From positions 124,220 to 188,219 of the forward strand of contig NZ_KB913025.1 in NCBI RefSeq assembly GCF_000384075.1: a stretch of 64,000 nucleotides of DNA, read 5' to 3'. The translations under genes and the position numbers were made by a program. Below, in pieces: positions 10,527 to 19,807 of the stretch. The DNA is from Methylovulum miyakonense HT12 (GTDB lineage Bacteria > Pseudomonadota > Gammaproteobacteria > Methylococcales > Methylomonadaceae). Below the pieces are notes generated by a model that saw only the letters and a list, made by a program, of their open reading frames with translations, was not told the DNA's origin and ran no database searches. Every line of letters begins with the position of its first letter. Position 1 is the first letter of the stretch.

Positions 10527-10991
10527 GAATGGAAAGATGTTGATTTTAAAAACGATTGCTTTATTGCCAGAGACACCAAAAACCATACTGATTTTACCGC
10601 CTACATTGCGCCACAAATCAAACCTTATTTCAGAGGCTTGCAAACCTTAACCGGCGATAGCCGTTTTGTTTTCCCTGGTGATTCTAAAGATGGCGTGATG
10701 AATATACCTAGGAAACCTATTGCGGAAATTTGCAAGAAAACGGGCATTGAATTTTCAAGCCACGACCTAAAACGCACCTTTTTAACCATTGGCGAAGCGG
10801 CAATGATACCGTTCTCTTTATTAAAAGCGCTGGCAAACCACAAAACGGATAATGACGTGACTGGCGGCTACATCAACCCCGAAGCCAAAACGCTTAAGGC
10901 GGCAACGTGGAAAATTGCCGACTTTATCCAGTCCCATTCGGCGGCAACCGGAGACAATGTTCATTTTTTGTTAAAAGCGAGTGGGGAATAG

Positions 10992-11461
10992 GCAGCAATA
11001 CCCGATCAAAGATGCCATCGTATTGCTAGCCAAGTTACATTGAAAGTGGCGGTGAAATTGGATCCACGATGCCATTTAATGGGTAAAACCGATGACGCAC
11101 AGCTAAATCGCAAATAACCTTCCGTTTTTCTCGAAAGATGCTCAGCGTTACCTTGCTATGAGTTTTTCGTAGTTATGCTAAATTTTAAAACGACTCTGAC
11201 TATAACCTGCAAAAGCTGTAATACCTGCAATCGGCGCAATTTCGATATTCAGCAATCTTGGTCGAATGGTCGTTAAGCATCGAGAAACGGTCATTAGATT
11301 TCAGCTATAAATCAAAATTTTTGACGAATTTCATCATCGGCCATTTTGAGATAGCTCAGTTTTTCAGTATGTGCATCCATTCTCAAAACAAAATGCGGTA
11401 TTTAATTAATTTATATCGGCCGCATCAACTTCCACTGTTTTTTGTCATGTATAGAGATTTT
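10992..11461. other. Non-coding gap between the dead integrase and the DUF262 cassette
   Basis: About 470 bp with no supported gene. An ORF at 11258-11491 runs into the convergent gene end and has no RBS or recognisable family. No att-like repeat of the tRNA ends was found. Confidence 0.6.
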
Positions 11462-12445
11462 TTATTTGGCTTTGATTTTAGCGGTCGGTAAATGTGGTCC
11501 AATATAGCCAATCGTGATTCGTTTTTGTTGTTGATTTTCTAGCCAGTATAAACGGAAGCCTTTTGGCTGAATGTTACAGTGCATCACAAAGTGTTTCTGA
11601 CCCTGGCGCGGACAAGTCGAGAGACGCATATCAGCAAGGTTTTTTTGTTGCATAGTTGCTGTAGATTCAGGGCGGGCTTTCATTGGATAAGCTGGCTCAT
11701 TTTCATTTTTTAACTTCCATTCAAAGCAAGTGTTATTCAATTGCCATAAACGGTTTACGGCACTCGCAAGTGTTTCACTTTGAAGCTCGTGCAATGAATT
11801 TTCTTTGGATTGATCTAAGTTTGGAAATACGCTGATCCAATAATTTAACAGTTTTTGGCTGTTGTTTATTTGGTTCAAAAGCTCATGCCGCCAATGCAGG
11901 ATAACGTTATCAACATGATTGGCTTGTGAGGCATGACGCACTTGATGAAGGCTGCGGGTAGGAAAATCTAAGTTTTCATCCGTTTCATCATATAAAAATT
12001 GCTCAATATAAACTGAGTCAACCAGCCATTCTTCACATGATGGCAGACTAATTGCGATACCATCGGACAGCAATGCAATACCTAATGCTTCGCATTTTGT
12101 ATCTGTGCATTTTAAGTTAAATTCAGAACGAAAATATTCATCATTAATATCTTGCTGGCTTTTTAGACAAGCATAAGCGGGTGATTGAATACTTAGTTGT
12201 AGTGCAAATTCATACAACTCACGATTGAGAATACGAGTATCTTCTAACCATTCCTGAAAACCATAGTCGTTTTCTATGAGATCAATTTCGTAAAGGTTAA
12301 TTTTAGAATGCAGCGTTTTTTCGCAAATTTCTTCATCAATTAAATCGGCAATGGTTGTTATCATCTCAGAAAGCCAATATTGAGCTTGGTTTCTTGTCGG
12401 AGCAGCCTGAATTGATAAGTCATTAAATATTAAAGTGGCTCTCAT
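11462..12445 (-). CDS. Unrecognised 327-aa protein, third gene of the DUF262/ATPase cassette
   Basis: I do not recognise this family. The first ~250 residues are helical-looking and acidic, without signal peptide or membrane segment. The last ~60 residues look like a separate beta-rich domain: CPRQGQKHFVMHCNIQPKGFR, then RLYWL and ITIGYIGPHLPT. The IGYIG.HLPT ending recalls small uncharacterised bacterial proteins that may share a RelE-like fold; this is a memory-based hint, not a call. The start overlaps the ATPase stop by 4 bp (ATGA), so it is translationally coupled and probably part of the same complex or defence unit. It could be an effector or a toxin-like partner. Confidence 0.75.
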   Translation of the reverse strand: MRATLIFNDLSIQAAPTRNQAQYWLSEMITTIADLIDEEICEKTLHSKINLYEIDLIENDYGFQEWLEDTRILNRELYEFALQLSIQSPAYACLKSQQDINDEYFRSEFNLKCTDTKCEALGIALLSDGIAISLPSCEEWLVDSVYIEQFLYDETDENLDFPTRSLHQVRHASQANHVDNVILHWRHELLNQINNSQKLLNYWISVFPNLDQSKENSLHELQSETLASAVNRLWQLNNTCFEWKLKNENEPAYPMKARPESTATMQQKNLADMRLSTCPRQGQKHFVMHCNIQPKGFRLYWLENQQQKRITIGYIGPHLPTAKIKAK

Positions 12446-13551
12446 GTTTTGCTCGGATTACGTTCGCGGCGACGAGAAGAAAGTGCGGCTAAATTGCGAA
12501 TTGATTCATCAAAAAAACCTTCGGGCCATTTGTCGATTTTGCCATCAGAATCAATTTGTGGAGTGGTAATTTCAATTGCGCTACCGTTACGAGAAAAATA
12601 ATGTAAAACTGTTTGTTCAGGTGTTAATAATCCGTCACGTACTGCAATACGAATACCATTTAGCAAATGGTCGCTGTGAGTTTCAACAATGACCTGAGTG
12701 CCAGCAGCTGCAACATGTGCTATTAATTTGCCCATTAATGATTGTCCACGAGGATGTAAATGCGCTTCGGGATTTTCTAATATAATCAGGCCATTTTTAG
12801 GCAAAGATAACAAAGCCACTATAACTGGAAGAGTATAACTCAATCCGAAACCCACATGTGTGGGGCGGAAGGGACGTGAAAAACCAACTTCCGAGGGGAA
12901 TGAAAAGCCAATAGTTCCAGCATTGACTGTTTTAAATTCTTTAGGATCAATTTTTACACCAGGAGAAATATCATTTAACCAAGCTTGAACTTGAGGCAAT
13001 AGGGTCGTGCCTGCATCTTCGTTAAGTAAACCAATATTTGAATTTTTTAAATGTCTATCGCCCTGTTCAAGTAAATAATGAATGCTGTATTCACCGTATT
13101 TGCCTAGATTATTATGATGAACATCGAAATCGGATAGTGGAACGCTGACCCGTGGGCCCCAGCGATCAGCGCTTATGTAATGAAAGTTATCGTTAAACAA
13201 TGCTAATTGTTCAATATCTTTCAAAGCAGTCGTAGATGTAAATAAGTCTTTTGATACATCAAAATGATTAGCCCACGTTACAGTATCCCAATCCGAACTA
13301 CTTAGCTGAAATTCCATTTCATCATTTTTGGCATCGATTGCAAATACATCTAACGCTTGCCCAAGCTCGATTAAATCACCATTTAATCTAATCTTGCCCC
13401 CTTCTTTATAGGATTGACGTAATAGCAATAAGCTTTGCAATACCGAACTTTTACCTGTGCTATTTAAGCCGGAAAGTAATGTTAATGATGCAAGAGTAAG
13501 CTCTGCTTGTTGAAAACATTTGAAATTTTTGATTTGTAGTGTGGTTAACAT
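12442..13551 (-). CDS. AAA-type ATPase with DUF3696-like C-terminus
   Basis: A 369-aa ABC/SMC-like single-domain ATPase. It starts LQIKNFKCFQQAELTLASLT, with Walker A GLNSTGKSS at ~29-37. Walker B and the signature region are GLIILENPEAHLHPRGQS (~260), followed by the H-loop VETHSDHLLNGIRIAV. It ends KWPEGFFDE, the DUF3696 style. Unlike OLD-family nucleases, no TOPRIM domain follows. It lies 12 bp downstream of the DUF262 gene and overlaps the next gene by 4 bp. Such ATPases often serve as sensors or motors for a partner protein; that role is inferred. Confidence 0.85.
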   Translation of the reverse strand: MLTTLQIKNFKCFQQAELTLASLTLLSGLNSTGKSSVLQSLLLLRQSYKEGGKIRLNGDLIELGQALDVFAIDAKNDEMEFQLSSSDWDTVTWANHFDVSKDLFTSTTALKDIEQLALFNDNFHYISADRWGPRVSVPLSDFDVHHNNLGKYGEYSIHYLLEQGDRHLKNSNIGLLNEDAGTTLLPQVQAWLNDISPGVKIDPKEFKTVNAGTIGFSFPSEVGFSRPFRPTHVGFGLSYTLPVIVALLSLPKNGLIILENPEAHLHPRGQSLMGKLIAHVAAAGTQVIVETHSDHLLNGIRIAVRDGLLTPEQTVLHYFSRNGSAIEITTPQIDSDGKIDKWPEGFFDESIRNLAALSSRRRERNPSKT

Positions 13552-13563
13552 ACTATTTGATAT

Positions 13564-14823
13564 TTAAAAAAGTTCTAAGTCATTTACCCATAAACCATCT
13601 ATGACGTAATGGGGAGATTTTGGCTTATCTTGTAAAACATCATCAATTAAACTCTTAACTGCCGCGAAGCGAAAATGTACACTTTTAACATCAGCAGTTT
13701 GCTGGATTGCTTTAGCAAAATCTAAGTATGCATAATTAGAGTTATTTACTGCGGATGGCAAACTACGCCCATCTAACAAGTCAATAAAACGTTCTTGCAG
13801 ATCCTCGTAACGATTTTTTAACGTTTCTATTTCCGCATCATTGTAATTACAGAGGATAACCGACCAAGCTTCAAATAAGGCTTTGCTAATCGGAAATAGA
13901 CGATCATTAAGAGCTGATTGTTTACGAAATGCCTTAATTCCAAATACTGCGTGGCAATTGCGCATGGCTTTCTTAAACCGCTGACGATAGTCATTTATAC
14001 GTTCATCGGACATAGCATTAAAAATTTCCATGGTTCTTGATAAAAAACCATCCAGGTCTTTGTTTTTATAATCTTCTGGTGAACGATGAGAAAAGGCAAG
14101 GTAGCGTAATACACATTCTCTATCTGCCATACGGTCATCACTAATACTATTGTTTGTCGCCTGCTTAAATTCTTCGCATTCAGATAATTCTTTTAACAGA
14201 GCTGTTGATTTTCCGTTATACAGCGCATGGCGTATTTCCTGGGCAGATAAAGGTAAGCCACTGGTATTGATGCGTTTAAAAATAGTTCGGGTTACGGTTT
14301 TTGGTGTCGTAGGTTGAATAATATGAAATACCGGTTCGGTTTCCAAAATGCGCCGTTGCATATTGCGCGGTAATGCTTCGAACTTTAAACCTTCAAATTG
14401 TGTTAAAAACTCCAAGTTTTTAAGTATGAGTGTTTTGTCCTGAATATACTCTTTAAGTGTCGTCAATCGTTGCAAACCGTCGACAACTATCCAGTTATCA
14501 TCTTTATCAGCGGCCACATAAAATACCGGCAAAGGAATGTTTAACAACAAGGATTCAATTAAACGGCTTTTCTCCTTAATTTGCCAAATTCCACCTTTAC
14601 GTTGAAAGTCAGGATTAAGTTCAATTTCTTTATGTTCAATTCGCTTGATAACACTGTCTATGCTGGGATTTTTAGTGACAATAGCTATATCGTTAGGATC
14701 AAACGGGTTGCTAATTTCACTATTGTCATCATCAATCTCACGTTCAATACCGCTTTTACGCAATCCATCGGAAGTGAGCTCTTCTTCAATTTCAGCATTA
14801 GGATTTGATGCTTCTTGATTCAT
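13564..14823 (-). CDS. DUF262 domain protein (ParB/GmrS-like N-terminus)
   Basis: A 419-aa protein. The DUF262 core is clear: IELNPDFQRKGGIWQ, LIESLLLNIPLPVFYV, and VVDGLQRLTTL. The last is the DGQQR position of GmrSD-type restriction enzymes, here DGLQR. An FKRINTSGLPLSAQEIRHALY segment follows. The C-terminus has no visible HNH/DUF1524 nuclease motif, so it is shorter than fused GmrSD proteins. It heads the minus-strand cassette with the ATPase and the 327-aa gene, next to a type I R-M operon, so a phage-defence role is likely but unproven. About 250 bp of AT-rich DNA upstream presumably holds the promoter. Confidence 0.85.
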   Translation of the reverse strand: MNQEASNPNAEIEEELTSDGLRKSGIEREIDDDNSEISNPFDPNDIAIVTKNPSIDSVIKRIEHKEIELNPDFQRKGGIWQIKEKSRLIESLLLNIPLPVFYVAADKDDNWIVVDGLQRLTTLKEYIQDKTLILKNLEFLTQFEGLKFEALPRNMQRRILETEPVFHIIQPTTPKTVTRTIFKRINTSGLPLSAQEIRHALYNGKSTALLKELSECEEFKQATNNSISDDRMADRECVLRYLAFSHRSPEDYKNKDLDGFLSRTMEIFNAMSDERINDYRQRFKKAMRNCHAVFGIKAFRKQSALNDRLFPISKALFEAWSVILCNYNDAEIETLKNRYEDLQERFIDLLDGRSLPSAVNNSNYAYLDFAKAIQQTADVKSVHFRFAAVKSLIDDVLQDKPKSPHYVIDGLWVNDLELF

Positions 14824-16934
14824 AATTTAAATACTTATTTCTTTGCATTAATCGGGAAATGAAGAATGCAGTTAAGAGGTTGTTTGGTAAAATTTTTTCA
14901 GGGCTAAATAAAAGTGGTTCTTCCCAATTTTCGTGGGATATCTGCTAACTATATGTAGTATATGATACTTAGATACTTTATACCTCTAGGAAATATTTCT
15001 TTACTGTGCATTCATTGACAGAGAGAACAAGAAAGCTTGGGTAATAATAGTCTTCATCACAACAAACCATACGATTAACCCCACTCCGCACTCAAACTCT
15101 CCGCCTGCTCCAATACCAGTTGCACGGCTTCTTCCTGTTTGCCGGGCGGGTATTTGTATTTGCGTAGTATCCGCTTCACCATCAGCCGTAAGCTGGCCCT
15201 TACGCTTTCCCGCACCGACCAATCGACGCTGACATTTTTGCGTAGATTCTCAGCCAGTTCATGGGCAATTTTTTTCAGGGTCTCGTCACCAAGTTCACGG
15301 ACGGATTCTTCGTTATTCGCCAGGGCATCGTAAAAGGCCAGTTCATCATTGTTCAGGCCAAGATCTGCGCCGCGTTCCGCCGCTTCCTTGAATTTTTTCG
15401 CCATCTGGATCAGCTCTTCAATCACTTGGGCGGTTTCAATGGAGCGGTTTTGGTAACGGAGGATGACATTGCTGAGCAATTCCGAGAATTTATGTTGCTG
15501 GACGATATTGCTGGCGAATCGGGCTTTTATTTCGCCTTCCAGCAAGCGTTCCAGCAGTTCCACGGCAAGGTTGCGTTCCGGCAGGTTGCGGACATCGTTG
15601 AGAAAATCTTGGTCAAGAATGCCGATATTGGGTTTATCCAAGCCAACGGCGTTAAAAATGTCCACGACTTGTTCTGATACGACCGCCGAGCCGATGATTT
15701 GGCGGATAGCCAGTTCGCGTTCTTCATTGGTTTTCTTTTTGCCGCTGATCTCTTTCTTGGTCAGCAACACCTTAACGGCTTGGAAAAAAGCCACTTCTTC
15801 CCGTTCAGCCTTGGCTTCATCCAGGGTACAGCATAACGTGAAGGCTTTGGACATCGCCAGGGCGGTATCGCAAAAACGTTTTTTGCCTTCTTTGATGCCC
15901 AGCACATGGTTGGCGGTTTTTGCCAATATGCCATGACCGCCCGTTAAGAAATCGCTGTAATCGAAACCGTGCAATAGTGACCGAAGAATATCCAATTTTT
16001 CTTCCAGCACCGCGTAGGCTTCATGGGCATCAACAGTCGGGCGGCCTCGGCCTTTGCTGGCGGTGTATTCTTTTAAGGCTTCTTTCAAGCTGTTGGCTAT
16101 GCCGATGTAATCCACCACCAAGCCACCTTGTTTGTCGCGGAACACGCGGTTGACACGGGCGATGGCCTGCATCAGGTTATGGCCTTTCATCGGTTTGTCG
16201 ATATACATGGTATGCACACAGGGTGCATCAAAGCCCGTCAGCCACATATCGCGGACAATCACCAGCCGCAACGGGTCGTCTGGATTTTTAAAGCGTTTCT
16301 CCAAGCGTTTTTTGGTTTGTTTGGAATAGATATGCGGACGCAACAAGGGTTTGTCGCTGGCGGAACCCGTCATGATAATTTTGATAGCGCCATGTTCTGG
16401 ATCGTCATCATGCCACTCTGGGCGGAGGGCGATAATGGCATTGTACAGATGAACACAGATTTCCCGGCTCATCGCCACAATCATGGCTTTACCGGATTGC
16501 GCCTGGCTACGCTCCTCAAAGTGTGCAATTAGGTCGGCGGCAACTTGCTGGATGCGCGGTTCAGCTCCGACCACTTGCTCAAGTGCTGTCCATTTGCTTT
16601 TCAGGCGGGCTTGTTGGTCATCTTCCTCGTCTTCCGCCAATTCATCAACTTCTGCGTCAATATCCGCCAAGGCATCTTGTTTCAAGCCGAGCTTGGCTAG
16701 GCGAGATTCAAAATAAATCGCCACCGTCGCACCATCCTCACGGGCTTGCTGCATGTCGTAAATGTCGATGTAATCGCCGAACACGGCGCGGGTGTCGCGG
16801 TCTTCGGAGGACACGGGCGTTCCGGTAAAGGCGACAAAGGTCGCGTTCGGTAGTGCATCGCGCAAATGCTGGGCATAGCCGACTTGATACACCATACGCG
16901 GTTCGGCTGCTATAGCTGCTGATGGGACTTGCGT

Positions 16935-16997
16935 TGTGTAACCCGGCAATTCCTCAACATGTTGTCGGGTTACGCCTTCAAGGCTAACCCGACCTAC
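16935..16997. repeat. REP-like palindromic element inside hsdR
   Basis: It contains TTGTCGGGTTACGCC and GGCTAACCCGACCTAC, the same core as the element in hsdS at 21192-21280, plus a second partial arm (GTAACCCGGC). It is read in frame in hsdR and adds a segment (GRVSLEGVTRQHVEELPGY) between the DEAH box region and the RDALPNATFVAFTGTP motif, which normally lie closer together. Confidence 0.75.
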
Positions 16998-17892
16998 GGC
17001 GGCAGAGACAGTCTTAATTTTCGCTGCAAAACCGTATTGGGTGCGGTGCGCCTCATCGGCAATCACCACAATATTTTGGCGGTCAGACAACATGGGGAAA
17101 CTGTCTTCATCTTCCCCTGGCATGAATTTTTGGATGGTGGCAAAGACAATACCGCCGGAAGGCCGATTGGCTAACACGCGCCGTAAATCTTGGCGGGTTT
17201 CCACTTGCACGGGTTGCTCGCGCAATAAATCCTGCGCCAAGGAAAATACGCCGAACAATTGCCCGTCCAAATCGTTGCGGTCGGTAATCACCACAATCGT
17301 CGGGTTTTCCATTTCCGGTTCGCGCATCACGCGGGCGGCGAAACAGGTCATGGTGATGCTCTTGCCGGAACCTTGGGTATGCCAGACCACGCCGCCTTTG
17401 TGCGAACCGCCCGGACGCGAGGCCGCAATCACTTGGGCAATGGCAGTCCGCACGGCGTGGAACTGATGATAGCCAGCAATTTTCTTAACCAACGTGCCGT
17501 CATCTTCAAACAACACAAAAAAGCGCAGGAAATCCAACAGATAAACCGGAGCCAAAACCCCTCGCACCAGCGTTTCCAGTTCATTAAACTGCCCCAGCGG
17601 ATCAAGGGTCACACCGTCTATGGTGCGCCACGCCATAAAACGCTCGGTATCCGCCGACAGCGAACCCATCCGTGCTTCCGTGCCGTCCGAAATCACCAGC
17701 ACTTCGTTATATTGGAAAACATCGGGGATTTGCTCTTTATAGGTTTGCAGTTGGTCAAACGCTTTCCAAATATCGGCGTTCTCATCAGCCGGATTTTTCA
17801 GCTCCAGCAACACCAGCGGCAAGCCGTTTAAAAATAAGATAATGTCAGGGCGGCGGGAATATTTCGCCCCTTTGATGGCAAACTGATTAATC

Positions 17893-17904
17893 GCCAGCCA
17901 GCCA
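17893..17904. repeat. Tetranucleotide repeat (TGGC)3 at the hsdR frameshift
   Basis: GCCA repeated three times on the plus strand reads TGGC x3 in the hsdR direction. Removing one unit restores the reading frame. It is a possible slippage site. Confidence 0.85.
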
Positions 17905-18397
17905 TTCATTCGCCGCCACATCGGCAAAATCCACCAGCCGGACAAAATCGCCGCGTGTTTCGCCATTTTGTTGATACTCAACAGGCACGCCGTTGACCAA
18001 TAAGCGGTGAAAATGCCGATTGGCGGATAACAACACAGGCGTATCCAGATTCGACACCTGTTGCAGCGCATCTTCACGGGCAACCAATGGCACCAAAGGA
18101 TTCAGGCGATGGATTGCCTTGCGTAAACGCTCAACCAACACCACCTGGGCATAATGGCTACGTTCAGGTACGACACCATCAACGGCAATGTCCGGGCCAT
18201 AAATAGCGGTATAGCCAACATCCGCCAGCCAGCTTAGGGTTTCTTGTTCCAGTTGGTCTTCGGTCATTTCGAATTTTCCATCTGCATTTAATTGATTAAA
18301 ACCCAATATACGTTTTGCTTTAAAACACTTAACTATTTGAATTATTATGTTTTTTATGTAAAAACAATAGGTGTCGCGATTTGCATTAAAACACTCT

Positions 18398-19807
18398 TTA
18401 TGCCCAAAAAGGCAAATAGCGGGCATAGCGGGTTGAAGTGCTATCAGACTCGTCGGCTTTGATTAAACCCGCATCTTTGGTTGCTCCAATCACCAATGAA
18501 ACGGTCGCCGCTTTCGACTCCAGCAGCTTGAACCGTTCCCTTAGGCTCTGGTTGGACATACGATGGTTGCTCACATACTGTAAGCAGCAATGTTGATAAC
18601 AAGCCCGTATACGATCCGGCTTGCTCATGTCGGCAAAATCCTGATGGGCAAAAAGTATTGCAGTTGTCCGTGTTTCACCGACACGAAAATCTGGAGCCGG
18701 CAGTTGAAAAACCTCGGCAGCATCAATGACCTTATCGATCCCGCTACCTTTTTCTTCACAAATCCCCATCCGCCGCATCAAATCAGCCAACCGCTCATTA
18801 CGGGATCGATACTCGTCGATAAAACGCTCCACTTTAATCGACGGCAAACCGGGGTTGGATATTTCCAGGCGGTCGGCATACATTTCTATCATCACCGACG
18901 TGCCTGAGGTTTGGAAATCCTGGTGGATCAGGGCATTGGCAATTAATTCACGAATGGCCTGGCGAGGGAACATCTTCACTTCTTCGCGTACCACCTGTTC
19001 TATGTAACGGTTTTGCGGCGCAGCAGAATGCACAAAATCAACCAAACTCTCGAAACCGACCGCGTAGCCTTTGACCCCTGGTTTATCCTCACGGGTCACC
19101 AGTTTGTTGATTCCTTCGTAAATCACTACACGCGGCGACTTGCGTGCCAATTCTGGCGAGAAGCTGTCCAGACGTTTAGCAAGCATAATAGCCGCCAGAT
19201 GGGTTACCAGCCAACCCTCTGAACCCTCAACGATCAAGCGTTCTTTAGCCAAACGTGCCAGCACACCTTCACGTGAAGTGGGATAAGGTAGCCCGATTAA
19301 TTCAAAGAAGGATTGCGTATCCAAAAGTGCAACCACCTCGTCAGCCGTCACATTTTGCTTTGCCGGTTGCTCAAACCAGTCCGGTGCGCCTTCCGCTAAA
19401 ATTCGGCGCAATTGATCAGAACTCATAGGGACTAAGTCTTCGCCAGCCCTCATCAGATAAGCACCTTCCAAGTGAAGCGGTGTTCCTACAGGGCGGGGAG
19501 GAATTTCAAACACCAACACCCTGCCATCTGGGTGCTGCAATTCAGTTATTTCAACCCGAAAACCCAGGGTTTCCAGAATCCTGGCTTTTATGTCCCCCAG
19601 ATTTTGAAACGCTTGAGTGCCAACGATTTTGCGGGGCGGCTTGTCCGTGACACCCAACACGAGATGCCCGCCGCTTTCATTCGCCAAGGCCACGCAATAA
19701 CGCAACAATTTAGCCTTGTCGAATTGCTGCTTGGCTTCCTTGAATTCGAGATGTTCATTTTCCCGAGGCGTGCTTAACCAATATGTCAACGTATCCAATG
19801 TAATCAT
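18398..19807 (-). CDS. AlbA_2/Schlafen-like DNA-binding ATPase-type protein
   Basis: A 469-aa protein. The N-terminal AlbA_2 (Schlafen-like) domain shows ENEHLEFKEAKQ, the catalytic-like Glu region, and ESGGHLVLGVTD. The middle has the RecG-like/HATPase-type segment REVKMFPRQAIRELIANALIHQDF and ADRLEISNPG, and the C-terminus has a winged-helix-like region. Proteins of this architecture are often encoded between hsdS and hsdR. Its ATG overlaps the hsdS stop (19804-19807), so it is translationally coupled. The exact function in the R-M operon is unknown; regulation or anti-phage activity are both proposed for relatives. Confidence 0.85.
   Translation of the reverse strand: MITLDTLTYWLSTPRENEHLEFKEAKQQFDKAKLLRYCVALANESGGHLVLGVTDKPPRKIVGTQAFQNLGDIKARILETLGFRVEITELQHPDGRVLVFEIPPRPVGTPLHLEGAYLMRAGEDLVPMSSDQLRRILAEGAPDWFEQPAKQNVTADEVVALLDTQSFFELIGLPYPTSREGVLARLAKERLIVEGSEGWLVTHLAAIMLAKRLDSFSPELARKSPRVVIYEGINKLVTREDKPGVKGYAVGFESLVDFVHSAAPQNRYIEQVVREEVKMFPRQAIRELIANALIHQDFQTSGTSVMIEMYADRLEISNPGLPSIKVERFIDEYRSRNERLADLMRRMGICEEKGSGIDKVIDAAEVFQLPAPDFRVGETRTTAILFAHQDFADMSKPDRIRACYQHCCLQYVSNHRMSNQSLRERFKLLESKAATVSLVIGATKDAGLIKADESDSTSTRYARYLPFWA

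Larger units (their letters stand above)
9892..10991 (+). pseudogene. Tyrosine recombinase/phage integrase, 5' truncated and internally disrupted
   Basis: The left part (to ~10363) has the core-binding SAM-like domain (LQELLNRYLTDKRDLREASKLDY) and the first catalytic Arg in LLLLHTGLRDQDV. The right part resumes at about 10526 with EWKDVDF and carries HDLKRTF (His, Arg), LANHKTD (second His) and the candidate Tyr in GGYINPE. All catalytic boxes exist, but the two halves are in different frames, separated by two hairpin elements at 10364-10440 and 10454-10526. The 5' end is cut by the IS remnant. This was probably the integrase of the island. Confidence 0.85.
15075..18267 (-). pseudogene. hsdR: Type I restriction endonuclease subunit R, frameshifted
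   Basis: HsdR is the ATP-driven translocase and nuclease of type I systems. The start is ATG at 18267 (MTEDQLEQETLSWLADVGY). The nuclease motif is RRPDIILFLNGLPLVLLELKN, Walker A GSGKSITM, and the DEAD-like box IADEAHRTQYGF. At NEWLA the frame breaks: a third TGGC copy at 17893-17904 leads to a TAA three codons later, whereas two copies would read on as NEWLAINQF. The second frame runs on to 15075 without other damage (~1060 aa in all if repaired). An extra segment near 16935-16997 is encoded by a palindromic repeat. The gene is off as sequenced; slippage could restore it, or it is a pseudogene or sequencing error. Confidence 0.88.

Noticed and set aside
11258..11491. 77-codon ORF at the convergent end of the DUF262 cassette
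   Set aside because: No RBS, overlaps the real gene end, unlikely composition.
17887..18426. 179-codon ORF as a separate protein
   Set aside because: It is the N-terminal part of hsdR before the frameshift; its first ~53 residues precede the true start.
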